The notes under the pieces: generated by a model
The model's database searches: none
What the model was told of the DNA's origin: nothing
The model's input: only the letters and a program-made list of their open reading frames with translations
Origin: Owenia fusiformis
Lineage: Eukaryota; Annelida; Polychaeta; Sabellida; Oweniidae
Assembly (NCBI GenBank): GCA_903813345.2
Contig: CAIIXF020000008.1
Location: 33,750,867 to 33,814,866 of the forward strand
DNA length: 64,000 bases
Direction of reading: 5' to 3'
In this document: positions 41,555 through 53,150 of the stretch, in pieces
How positions within the stretch are numbered: position 1 is the stretch's first letter
Layout of the letters: every line of letters begins with the position of its first letter
Program-made: the position numbers and the translations under genes

Positions 41555-41831
41555 CAGTAAAACCTGTATAATCTGAATGCAAATGGGACCAGGTATATGT
41601 GTAGATTGGCAGGTCTTCACATTTCAACATAGTTCAAGGCTGTAAGGCAAATTTGAAACGAGCCATGCAAAATTTCCCCACCTACCATTTGTTACAGACG
41701 TCAACCGCTGAACACTGTCCACAAAAAAGTTGGGGATGATAACAATGTCATTGTACTGGTCGTGGTGGTGTCAAAAAATGGATTAAAAAAGATTTTATAT
41801 TAACAGGTGTTTGGGTATACAGGTTTCACTG
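41555..41831. mobile_element. CAGTAAAACCTG-family inverted-repeat element
   Basis: CAGTAAAACCTGTATAATCT at the left and CAGGTTTCACTG at the right; TA follows the right end only. It carries an inverted TGTCACTACC-family fragment inside (41690-41775). Confidence 0.7.
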
Positions 41832-42059
41832 TAGTTTAAGTCCTCATGCCTGACTGTAACCAAGTTTTGGCATGTCAAAATATATTGTTAGATCAATTTG
41901 AATTTCATGTCATCAGAAAAGCAAAGATAGATTTTACTGTATGATTTCCATTACTTTTGAAATCTCTATGGTCCAGCACCTCCGTAATTTTCCTATAATT
42001 TCCGTACCTCCTTTAATTGATATAGTCAGATAGTAGTACTAACAACTTCTGAAATCTGG

Positions 42060-42228
42060 TGTAAAAGGGTAGGAGGTCCTATTAATTTATGGTCCGACTC
42101 TCCATCGATTTATATGGTGACCTCTTTGTGCTCTTTCCCTTATTATCTTATACACAATCAGGGCCAGTAAGGGCCTTTAAAAGGGGGCACCATAATCCCT
42201 GGGGGACCATAATTTCTTTCACACCGGC
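42060..42228. repeat. Interspersed repeat, inverted copy of 25442-25608
   Basis: 'cagggccagtaagggc' and 'gggggaccataatttctttc' are the inverse of the copy at 25442. A degraded 'ggcggatccag' repeat follows to about 42420. Confidence 0.75.
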
Positions 42229-42493
42229 GGATCCAGAAGCTAACAAGGGGCCCCCACATTTCAAATTCGAAAAAAATTGGGCCCCTAAATCCAAAAATCG
42301 AGCCCAAATTTTGAAAATGTAAGACCCATTTTCTAATAATTTGGCAAAGTAAGCCCGGAAAGGCCCACTTACTAGTATTGGTGTCCTAATTTTAGGCCCT
42401 AAATGCTTGGATCCGCCAGTGAAGCATGGCTGGTCTATGAATTGAAACCCTGTACAGTTGATCAGAATCAGAAATAGTTTATATCTCTGTTTC

Positions 42494-44122
42494 ATTTAGG
42501 CCCATCAAAATGAGCCTAATATGCAGACCGATAATTTTGTCATCAATGCTGGTGTACCACAGGGGTCTGTCCTTGGACCCCTGCTATTTCTAATATATAT
42601 CAACGATCTGCCCGATGAGCTTGTTTCAAAATCGTTCATTTTTGCTGATGACACCTCAATTTATTGTCCATACGAAAAAAATGAAGTGTTTTTCAATATT
42701 CACGAGCCAATCCAAAGTGATCTAGACAAGCTTGCTCTCTGGGCTGCCACCTGGAAGATGCAATTCAAAGCTCAAAAAAGTGCAGATATGATTTTTTCTA
42801 GAAGGAACATTTTATCTCATCCACCACCTTTGAGATTAGGTGCTGATTTTATTCCTAGCTGTGAGAATCACAAACATCTTGGCCTTAATTTTGACATTCA
42901 CCTTAACTTTAATTATCACATTGACCAGATAATAAAAAGAGTTACTTCTCTTTTGAGACCGATGATAAAGCTGAGTAAAATTCTAAATAGTCAGCACTTA
43001 GAGATATTATATAATACTTACATTATGCCTCATTTTGACTATTGTGATGTCATTTACAACAAGGCATCTAACATGAAATTACAAGCTCTTGAAAGACTTC
43101 ACTACAGAGCAGCCTGCCTGGTTTCTGGGGCTATACATAGTTCCAATACTATCAAAGTTTTAAACTCTTTAAACTGGAAACAGCTAACAACCAGAAGAAT
43201 TGAGCACTTAAACATGTTTACTTTTAAATGCAGGTATAACATTAATCCTCCATTTATTTGTGACTTACTTCGGAAATATGAACATATACCGGTCCGCCCC
43301 TTAAGACATCAAAGAGATTATGTTCTCCCAACTCGCCTTAGCTTCTCTTTTAAAAAAACTACCATCTTCCAATCTATAACTTTATGGAATAATTTGCCAT
43401 CAGATACTAGAATGGGTCAACCTATTTCTAGGTTTAAAAGATTAGTAAGAGAACACAAGAGCCCAGTCTCTTTAATTCCAACTTCTAAATTGAATGTGAC
43501 CTTACCCAGACATATTGAAATACCTTTTAATAGACTCAGGTGTGGCCTTTTACTTAAAGCACACCTTTATGCACATAACTTTAATGACATTAGTGACCCT
43601 TTGTGTAAATGTGGTGTTCCATTGACTACCTTGCATTTTCTTTTAAATTGCCCACTGCTCCATGATGAAAGAATCAACCTCATTGCAGGCCTTCATACTT
43701 ACAATTTAGGAAACCTGTTTAACAGCTACAATTTGAATGATAAATTACAATTTTTACTTTTTGGAAAAGATGATTTAGATGCATCAACAAATGAAGAATT
43801 AATTCATATTGTTAGTTATTATATATACACGAGTTTCACTATCATATCACGTCTGTGACAACAGGTTCCGTTTCTTCATTTTTCTGCTCTTTCCTTTTTG
43901 TCATCATCCCCGCCCATGGGATTTCCTTGATTCAGTGATTTGGAATTAAGAATATATGTAAACCTTTTGTATTTTATATTATATCTATTATTTCATTTAT
44001 GTTATATTATTTAATTGCCGCTAATGTTGCAAAACTTTGGCAATCAGCTAACTTTGTACATCTATGTTATTATTTGAAATAAATCGATAACATGAAAAAA
44101 AAAAAAAAAAATTTAGGCCCAT
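42494..44122 (+). mobile_element. 5'-truncated LINE (non-LTR retrotransposon) with target-site duplication
   Basis: ATTTAGGCCCAT occurs at 42494-42505 and again at 44111-44122, flanking a 1605-bp insert (42506-44110) that ends in an AATAAA signal and a poly(A) run. This is the signature of target-primed reverse transcription with 5' truncation. The coding frame is open from the first base of the insert. Confidence 0.95.
42506..43858 (+). CDS. LINE reverse transcriptase, C-terminal part
   Basis: The frame starts at the truncation point. The RT core motifs GVPQGSVLGPLLFLIYINDL and FADDTSIY (catalytic Asp pair) are intact, followed by thumb/linker sequence and a Cys-His cluster near the end (CKCGVP...HFLLNCPLLHDER) that resembles the C-terminal Cys-rich motif of Jockey/Tx1-type elements. 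The N-terminal endonuclease and first RT blocks are lost, so it cannot be autonomous. The absence of stops indicates a young copy. The first ATG is at 42521 but is internal to the original ORF2. Clade not assigned. Confidence 0.93.
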   Translation, partial: QNEPNMQTDNFVINAGVPQGSVLGPLLFLIYINDLPDELVSKSFIFADDTSIYCPYEKNEVFFNIHEPIQSDLDKLALWAATWKMQFKAQKSADMIFSRRNILSHPPPLRLGADFIPSCENHKHLGLNFDIHLNFNYHIDQIIKRVTSLLRPMIKLSKILNSQHLEILYNTYIMPHFDYCDVIYNKASNMKLQALERLHYRAACLVSGAIHSSNTIKVLNSLNWKQLTTRRIEHLNMFTFKCRYNINPPFICDLLRKYEHIPVRPLRHQRDYVLPTRLSFSFKKTTIFQSITLWNNLPSDTRMGQPISRFKRLVREHKSPVSLIPTSKLNVTLPRHIEIPFNRLRCGLLLKAHLYAHNFNDISDPLCKCGVPLTTLHFLLNCPLLHDERINLIAGLHTYNLGNLFNSYNLNDKLQFLLFGKDDLDASTNEELIHIVSYYIYTSFTIISRL

Positions 44123-45312
44123 TCATTATCTCCAAGAAAAGTATATATAATGCACGGTGTACAGGTGTATAATGATAATTATGTAGTTTATACAACAAAA
44201 GTTTTCTTTAGACAACCTATTACTTGAAATCCCAGAACGTTTCTAATCCCGATTCGGTTCTTTTATCAACTGTAATATAAAAAACTGGGATTCGTCAAAT
44301 AATAAAGGTTGTGTATAGATTAAAACTGTTTTTGCGATTTATGTAGAAATATTTTAGTACCCCGGACAACCACTGTCTAAAATGGGCCTTAAATTCTTGA
44401 TTTTAAATAAAGATAATCAGAGTATCTGTCCATGGTACTATGGTATGAAATACGTATGAAGGATAAAAATGTACGTTTTTCTCCGTTTATCTTGTGGTCA
44501 CGCCCAGTGATCGGAAGAATGAACGGACGGGTGAGTAACCGATTTCTTAAAGAAAATTAAACAAATCTTCAAGATTTACTTTCAAGAGAAAGTTTAATGG
44601 GCTCGTGAAAAAATAAACCTTGCAGATTTGTTGAATTCTCTTGTAGAAATCTGTTACTCCCCCCCCCCCTTCGTTCATTTTTTCGATTCTGACTGGGCCT
44701 GATGGTGCCACTAATTGATATAGGCTATGGAATGATTTAGAACATGAACTTAACCAGACAGTCTGATATTGTGACAACGTGTTACCTGAGGCAAAATATG
44801 AGAAGTTTGAATATAATTCATTCTTATAATTTCCATAATTCATTTGATTAACTGCAAGGCCAAATACCCTAAGAATCATGACTGTTTGGAGTTTCTTGCT
44901 AATATCCCCATGGCATGGGTGTTTATCTGATCGTGCAAAAAATGAAATTTTTTATTATTTTTTTATATTATTGTGGGCCTAGAAATTTTTTTTAGTGCCA
45001 CAAAAATTTTGTAGGGCCTCAAAAAAAGGGTTTCAGGCCTTTTTTATGCCAAATTATCAAAAAACATCGTTTTTTCAAATATTGTTTGCCCCTCCCCCCC
45101 CCCCCCCCCCCCCCCCCCCTTAGTTCACGGCGTTACTCAACGTCGGCGCTTTGTGTGGCCCGTTGAAGAGGGGAATATAAATCTTTCAAAGGAGATGGGC
45201 GTTAAAGCCACATGATAAACGTATGTCCTAAATCCGAATACTAGTAGGCATTCACTAACTATCAAGGGCGTAAGCGGCGGCATGATCAAAAATTTTAGGC
45301 GAAACTACAGAG

Positions 45313-45440
45313 GCGTAGCCAGCTTTCAGTCAGGGTGGGGTAGGTGCGATCGCCCGAATACTTAGGTTTTAGTCGAGGGGGTGTGATTGTGGCATAAATT
45401 GTGGCGATCGCACACCCCCGGCCTCCCCCTGGCTACGCCT
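45313..45440. mobile_element. Short inverted-repeat element, AGGCGTAGCCAG ends
   Basis: AGGCGTAGCCAG and its inverse CTGGCTACGCCT bound about 128 bp rich in 'gatcgc'. A degraded end recurs near 54318. Confidence 0.65.
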
Positions 45441-46740
45441 CCGAATGAGTTGCATTGTCTCTGCGATAACACTATTTTGGGACTTTATTTCATCCTTTTT
45501 GTTCGGAACGTGCGAATAAATATATTTTTGACTTTTTTTTAGCGAGGCAGTCGAAATGTATACCTCATATCTGGCTACGCTCCATGCCTCCAATAGTTTT
45601 AAACTTTCCAATTTCCCGCCGTGTAAGTTTATTATTCTGCTACACCACTCCGCGTTGTCATCAGTATAGAGCTGTATAGGGAAATGCAAGATAAGACTTT
45701 TGATGGAAGTGTGAAATCACAAACTCACAAAAGCACCATAAATCTACACATTTCTGCTGAATATATTCATAATGATAAATACCGCACCGTCCAGATGAAT
45801 CATATCACTGAGCTCGTTTAAATTCACATATGAATGACAGGGCACTGGTGTAGATCTAAAACCGGTTTAGCGAAATCGGAGGGAAATATATGTTCTCGAT
45901 TTTGTGACTTCAAATATTTATCTTATACTCGTTTACGACTACTGTTGTGATATGGAGAATCATTTGATCAATTATTATAGTCAATGGAATGATTTTATTA
46001 TTAAAGTAATGGAAATTGATAAATGCATGTGGAATAGTGATCGATACTTTGTATAATTAAAATTGAACGTGAATGTACATTTACCCTTTGCAGCCACATT
46101 CAAAGTTCAAGGTCAGTGCTGATTTGGAAAAGTAATGGTAAGTTCATTTTTTATAATAATTCTATGTTTACTGTGCTTAGATAGTGTACTTGTTGACCAT
46201 TCAAAGATAATATACTTTATTTGATAACGTGCGAATGATGTGGGATGTAACAACTCAGTTCGCTTCAGAATTTCAAAGTAAATGACAAGTTTTTGAAACC
46301 AAAATAAACTGAGATTTTGGAATGTCAGCACGTCCTTGCAAATGTTGAAGGTCAATAGATACAACTCTAGACTAAGTAGATAATTAATGTATATGTCCTT
46401 GTTGATATTTATTGATTGGTTTGGAACTAGCGTGAAGATCAGTAAAGGTATAGATCAGCATGAATGAAGATGGTCCAACCCCTAGACTGTATCCTTCGTC
46501 TGAATAAATTCAGACTGTAAGTCACCTATTGTAAAATGTGGTGTTGTATAAATGTTACAAATAAGTTTGTTTAATGATAAAATGATTACCTTATAAAGAA
46601 CTTACAATATTATTTTTTCGTATATTGTCCTCTTACTGAAGATATTGGTAAAATGTACAGACGCTTCTTGTAGCGAAGCCATTGATTAGGTCAAGCCATT
46701 TTGGCAATGCCAATTCTCACGATAAACGAGATTTAGCCAG

Positions 46741-46774
46741 TGACGTCAGTCTATTTGTAAACAAATAACACGTG
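46741..46774. promoter_or_regulatory. Compact CRE, forkhead and E-box cluster
   Basis: TGACGTCA (46741), TGTAAACA (46756) and CACGTG (46769) are consensus motifs within 34 bp. About 130 bp downstream is an ATG followed by a splice donor (46905-46921). Promoter role is inferred. Confidence 0.3.
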
Positions 46775-47173
46775 GAGCGGACGGACCAACATTACGGAAG
46801 CGTATTGATAAATTCCATTTGTGCGGGAATTTATTAGATCTAGTCATTTATTATCATTATCCCGATCAATCTCGTCATTTATAGTAAATAGAGCGGAAAT
46901 ATTCATGAAGAAGGCCGAGGTAATCAAGTGGTCATGTGTTGTCAAAGTTCAAAAATTTGCATATCTCGTTTGGATCTCGTGAACTCAAAACGTCCTTGAC
47001 ATTGATTTCGCGATCTACTTATGAACACATCCTGAACTTTTGGTGAGTCTGAACATTTCATTATTAGGAGGCCCCATCGGGGGCCTCCTATCAATTTTGT
47101 AGATATTATTAGGAGGCCCCATCGGGGGGCCTCCTATCAATTTTGTAGATATTATTATTCTTTATTCTTTATT

Positions 47174-50056
47174 AGACTCCAGATGAAAATCTGGAGTCTA
47201 TTGCTTTCGTCAGTTTTCTTTATTATTATTATTATTCTTTCAGAATCTTCCTCCTTCCCAGATTTCTCACCAACTAAAAGAATTTACTTTAAGCTGCTTA
47301 CATGATCAACTAGGGGCAGTTCCTGGGATGATGGGAAATTAGGTCAAATTTTTATCTAGGTCAAGGGTCAAGAACTAGGTCAAATCAAGGTCAAACCAAC
47401 ATTCTGTCAATTATCTTCGTTGTTGTTTGTCGTAACTACTTCATCTTAGTTTCTACATGTAGCTTAGAAAAAAACAAATCGAGAGTGTGCCATCCGTTTT
47501 TTGATTACTCTTCGCGATTTTGAGATATGGCGTCCTGAAAGTAGGTCAAAACCAAAAAGTTCTCCAAATTTAACATATGAGCTATGAAATAAGGGTAGAA
47601 TTTTCTCAGGAATCCGAATCTGCAAACCAAATTTTGATCCGACTTCCCGTTCGGAAGTTATGGCGTTTTGAAAGCTCAAAAATCGCTAAATTTGGTGCCC
47701 ATGTTAAGTCAATGAGAAAAAAGATTTTTTTGAAGTGAAAAATACGAAATATAGACTGAGTTCAGCTAAATATAATGAAAGCTTTTAAAAGAAGGGGACC
47801 TCATAAGCCATCTAGCTTCAAAATTTGGACACCAAAATGCCTAGGTCAAAATCTAGGTCAAATTCAAAGTTTTTCCTTATTTTTGCGATTCTGACACAAC
47901 AGATTAATTATATTCTTCGAAATTTTGTATACATGTAGCTTAGAGTCTGCTAATAGTGTTAGCCTTTTGCCGTCAGAAAGTATTTTGCCCCATTTTTGAG
48001 ATATGGTGTCCGAAAAGTAGGTCAAAATAAAAAATTCTCAAAATTTGACGTTTGAGTTATGAATTAAATATAGAATTTTCTCAGGAATCCGAATTTGCAA
48101 ACCAAATTTCGATCCGACTTCCGGTTTGGAAGTTATGGCGTGTCCAAAAAGTAGGTCAAAATAAAAAATTTCCAAATTTAACGTATGAGCTATGAATTAA
48201 GGATAGAATTTTCTCAGGAATCCGAATCTGCAAACCAAATTTCGATCCGACTTCCGGTTCGGAAGTTATGGCGTTTTGAAAGCTCAAAAATCGCTAAATT
48301 TGGTGCCCCATGTTATGTCAATGGGAAAAAATATTTTTTTGAAGTGTAAAATACGAGATATAGACTAAGTACAGCTAAACATAATGGAAGCCCATAAAAG
48401 AAGGGGACCTCAAAACCTTCTAATCTTGAAAATTTGGACAACAAAATGCCTAGGTCAAAATCTAGGTCAAATTCGAAGCTTTTCCTTATTTTTGCGATTC
48501 TGACACTACACTTTAATTATATTCTTCGAAATTGTGTATACATGTAGCCAAGAGTGTGCTAATAGTGTTAGCCTTTTGCCGTCAAAAAGTATTTTGACCC
48601 ACTTTTGAGATATGGTGTCCCAAAAGTAGGTCAAAATAAAAAAATCTTCAAATGTAACGTATGAGTTATTAATAAGGGGTAGAATTTTATCAAGAATCCG
48701 AATCTGCAAATCAAATTTTGATTCGACCTCCTGTTTGGAAGTTATGGTGTTTTGAAAGCTCAAAAATCGTTAAATTTGCTGCCCCATGTTATGTCAATGG
48801 GAAAAAAGATTTTTTTGAAGTGTAAAATACGAGATATAGACTGAGTACAGCTTAATATAATGAAAGCCTATTAAAGAAGGGGCCCTCAAAGGCTACTTAG
48901 CTCCAAAATTTGGACACCAAAATGCCTAGGTCAAAATCTAGGTCAAATTTATAGTTTTCCCTTATTTTTGCGATTCTGACACTATATTTAAATGATTTGC
49001 TTTAAAATTTTGTATACAGGTAGCAAAGAGTAGGCTAATAGTGTTAGCGTTTTGCCGTCAGAAAGTATTTTGACCCACTTTTGAGATATGGTGTCCGAAA
49101 AGTAGGCCAAAGTTAAAAGTTTTCCAAATTTAACGTATGAGTTATGAATTAAGGGTAGAATTTTCTCAGAAATCTAGATCTGCAAACCAAATTTCGATCC
49201 GACTACTTGTTCTGAAGTTATGGCGTTTTGAAATCTCAAAAATCGCTAAATTTGGTGCCCAATGTTAAATCAATGGGACCGAATAATTTTTTGAAGTATA
49301 AAAATACGAGATATAGAATGAGTACAGCTAAACATAATGAAAGCCCATAGAAGAAGGGGACCTCAAAAGCTACTTTCCTTCAAAGTTTGGACACCAAAAT
49401 ACCTATTTCAAAATCTAGGTCAAATTCATAGTTTTTTTTATTTTGCGATTCTGACACTACACTTCAATGATATTCTCCGAAATTTTGTAAACTTGTAGCA
49501 AAGAGTGTGCTAATAATGTTAACATTTTGCCGTCAATAAGTTTTTGACCCACTTTTGAGATATGGTGTCCGAAATGTAGGTCAAAATAAAAAGTTCTCCA
49601 ATTTTAAAGTATGAGTTATGAATTAGGGGTAGAATTTCCTCAGGAATCTGGATCTGAAATTAAAATTGCAATCCGACCCCCGGTTTAGATTCTACGTCAT
49701 TTTGAAGTTGAAATTCGCACTTGCCAGTATTCACGATGCAGATTGATCAAATATACTTTCAAAAATTCCTGCATACCCTACTTTACCTCTCTACCTACTC
49801 AGCTACTTATTTGACTACTTACTCAATTACTTAATTAGTTATTACTTCCTTAGCAACTTACTCAGCTACTAACTCAGGTACTTACTCAGCTACCTACTCA
49901 GCTTTTTACTCAGTTACTTACTCAGCTACTTACTCAACTACTACTAAGGTACTTACTCAGCTAATTACTCAGTTACTTACTCAGCTCTTTACTGATCTAT
50001 CTAGGTCAAATAAATCTGGAGTCTTAAATTGAACTTGTTCAATTTCACAAATCTAG
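47174..50056 (+). mobile_element. Helentron-like element, innermost copy (AGACTCCAGA family)
   Basis: It starts after ATT with the hairpin AGACTCCAGA-TGAAAA-TCTGGAGTCT, then a TTA microsatellite. Near the 3' end TCTGGAGTCT is the exact inverse of the 5' end, followed by the hairpin AAATTGAAC-TT-GTTCAATTT and the terminal CTAG before T. The body has about four tandem units of ~475 bp ('cgatccgacttccggtt', 'ctcaaaaatcgctaaatttg'). Minus-strand frames inside follow the repeat and are not genes. Confidence 0.75.
49785..50000. repeat. 12-bp-like degenerate tandem array (ACTTACTCAGCT)
   Basis: Many variants of 'cttactcagcta' stand in tandem just before the 3' end of the innermost helentron-like element. 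On the minus strand each unit reads as GAGTAAGT, close to a splice-donor consensus. Confidence 0.8.
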
Positions 50057-53000
50057 TTATTATTATTATTTATTCTTCCTCCCCCTTTTTCTCCTACTTC
50101 CGACTAGCTTTCAACTAGCTTCTACATAGTCCTACTAGGGACTTGGGTTGAACTTGGCAGGAAAGGAATTTTTATCTAGGTCAAGGTCAAAGGTCAAAAT
50201 CTAGGTCAAATCTAAGTTTTTTTCAAGTTTCTCAAATCCTGACACTACACTTCAATATTATTGGCTGAATTTTTGCACACAGATAGATATTAGTATTCTA
50301 TTAGTCTTAGCCTTTTGCCGTCTAGAGAAATTTTGCCTAGATTTTGAGATATTGAAGGTCAAAAAAAGGTCAAAAAAGGTCTTTTTTCAACTTGCTTCAA
50401 ATTGACCAAATTTTTTTTTAAAACTCATCTACAAGTTCTCAGGATTCCAAATCTGACCTAACTTTTGACCTTTGACCTTTGGTTGACCTTCAGTGACCTC
50501 CGAAAGGTCAAAAAAGTTGATTTTTCAAATCGATTTTCTGGATTCAAATTTAGGTATATTTATTCACAAAAGATCTTCTGAGGTCTAAAAAAGTAAAATT
50601 TGCAAGGTCAAAGGTCAAGGTCATCAAACGAAATCACAAACTGTGTTTTCTAAGTTTCTCAAAATTGGAGACTACAAATCAATTTTTTTCACTGAAAGTC
50701 AGAATATATATTCCTCTAAAGGGTCTACACATATTAGCAATTGACTATTTATTAAAATTTTGCTCCAGTTTTGAGATATTAGAACTCAAAAACTGAAAAA
50801 AGGTCAAATTTCAAAAATTTTCAAGGTCAAATTTCAACTTGCTCTAAATTGACCAAACTTTTTTTTAAAAAGCATCAACAAGATCTCAGGAACTCAAATC
50901 TGACCTTAGTTTTGAACTATGACCTTTAGTTGACCTTCAGTGACCTTCGAAAGGTCAAAAAAGTTAATTTTTCAAATTGATTTTCTGGATTCAAATTTAG
51001 GTTTCTTCAATCAGAAAAGATATACTGAGGTCTAAAAAAGTAAAACCTGTAAGGTCAAAGGTCAAGGTCATCAAACAAGATCACAAACTGTGTTTTCTAA
51101 GTTTCTCAAAGTTTGTGACTACAAATCAATATTTTTGAATTAAAGTCAGGATATATTTTCCTCTAAAGGTTTAACACATAATAACAATTGATTATCTATT
51201 AAAATTCTGCACCAGTTTTGAGATATTGGACCTCAAAAACTGAAAAAGGTCTAATGTTGAAATTTTTCAAGGTCAAATTTCACATTGCTTCAAATTGACC
51301 AAACTTTTTTTAAAAATCATCTACAAGATGCCTGGAGTTCATATATGTCCTTGTATTTAAGATTTGACCTTTGGCTGACCTTTAAATGTTCAAAAAAGCC
51401 TACGGGGCCTCCGTAAGATTGCTTGCAATCTTCTAGTTATTATTATTATTTATTCTTCCTCCCTCTTTTTCTCCTACTTCCAACTACCTTTCAACTAGGT
51501 ACTACATAGTCCTACTAGGGACCTGGGCTGAACTTGGCGGGAAAGGAATTTTTATCTAGGTCAAGGTCAAAGGTCAAAATCTAGGTCAAATCTAAGTGTT
51601 TTTCAAGTTTCTCAAATCCTGACACTACACTTCAATATTTTTGGCTGAATTTTTGCACACAGATAGATATTAGTATTCTATTAGTCTTAGCCTTTTGCCG
51701 TCTAGAGAAATTTTGCCTAGATTTTGAGATATTGAAGGTCAAAAAAAGGTCAAAAAAGGTCTTTTTTCAACTTGCTTCAAATTGAACAATTTTTTTTTTT
51801 AAAACTCATCTACAAGTTCTCAGGATTCCAAATCTGACCTTACTTTTGACCTTTGACCTTTGGTTGACCTTCAGTGACCTCCGAAAGGTCAAAAAGTTGA
51901 TTTTTCAAATCGATTTTCTGGATTCAAATTTAGGTATATTTATTCACAAAAGACCTTCTGAGGTCTAAAAAAGTAAAATTTGCAAGGTCAAAGGTCAAGG
52001 TCATCAAACGAAATCACAAACTGTGTTTTCTAAGTTTCTCAAAATTGGAGACTACAAATCAATTTTTTTTACTGAAAGTCAGAATATATATTCCTCTAAA
52101 GGTTCTACACATATTAGCAATTGACTATTTATTAAAATTTTGCTCCAGTTTTGAGATATTAGAACTCAAAAACTAAAAAAAGGTCAAATTTCGAAATTTT
52201 TCATAGTCAAATTTCAACTTGCTCTAAATTGACCAAACTTTTTTTTAAAAAGCATCTGCAAGATCTCAGGAACTCAACTCTGACCTTAGTTTTGACCTCC
52301 GACCTTTGGTTGACCTTTAATGACCTTCAAAAGGTAAAAAAAGTTGTTTTTTCAAATTGATTTTCTGGATTCAAATTTAGGTATATTTGATCACAAAGGA
52401 CCCACTGAGGTCTAAAAAAGTAAAATTTGCAAGGTCAAAGGTCAAGGTCATCAAACTAAATCACAAACTGTGTTTTCTAAGTTTCTCAAAATTGGAGACT
52501 CCAAATCAATATTTTTTCATGAAAGTCAGGATATATATTCCTCTATAGGTTCTTCACATATTAGCAATTGACTATTTATTAAAATTGTGTACCAGTTTTG
52601 AGATATTGGAACTCAAAAACTGAAAAATGTCAAATTTCGAAACTTTTCAAGACTAAATTTCAACTTGCTTCAAATTGACCAATTTTTTTTAAAACTCATC
52701 TACAAGTTCTCAGGATTCCAAATCTAACCTTACTTTTGACCTTTGACCTTTGGTTGACCTTCAGTGACCTCCGAAAGGTCAAAAAAGTTTATTTTTCAAA
52801 TCGATTTTCTGGATTCAAATTTAGGTATATTTATTCACAAATGACCTTCTGAGGTCTAAAAAATAAAATTTGCAAGGTCAACGGTCAAGGTCATCAAACG
52901 AAATCACAAACTGTGTTTTTTAAGTTTCTCAAAATTGGAGACTACAAATCAATATTTTTAAATGAAAGTCAGAATATATATTCCTCTACTAAAGGTTCTA

Positions 53001-53150
53001 CACATATTAGCAATTGATTATCTATTAAAATTTGGCTCCAGTTTTGAGATATTATAGCTAAAAAACTGAAAAAAGGTCAAATTTCAGAATTTTTCAAGGT
53101 CAAATTTCAACTTGCATTAATTCTACCAAACCTTTTTTAAAAACCTTTAG
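50057..53150. repeat. Tandem ~443-bp repeats saturated with AGGTCA
   Basis: Units share 'aatcacaaactgtgttttct', 'tttgagatatt' and clusters such as AGGTCAAAGGTCAAGGTCA. The forward and inverted half-sites recur in every unit. Two units belong to the middle element and three to the outer one. Confidence 0.9.

Larger units (their letters stand above)
44123..47065. other. Intergenic region with repeat fragments
   Basis: It contains a 26-C run (45094-45119), a small inverted repeat with 'aggcgtagccag' and 'ctggctacgcct' ends (45313-45440), and a motif cluster at 46741-46774. I recognise no convincing coding gene. Confidence 0.7.
47111..51436 (+). mobile_element. Helentron-like element, middle copy (same family) nested in the outer one
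   Basis: A second AGGAGGCCCC hairpin starts 45 bp after the first, preceded by the same 'gtagatattatt'. Its body resumes at 50057 and ends with the identical hairpin and CTAG at 51433-51436. It has two ~443-bp units. It is itself interrupted by the 47174-50056 element. Confidence 0.7.

Noticed and set aside
42148-42495. 115-residue minus-strand ORF
   Set aside because: It spans two interspersed repeat fragments next to the LINE insertion; not a recognised protein.
47464-48763. Minus-strand ORFs 47464-47679 and 48506-48763 with similar starts
   Set aside because: They are equivalent positions of the ~475-bp transposon body repeat; frames are not kept in the other units.
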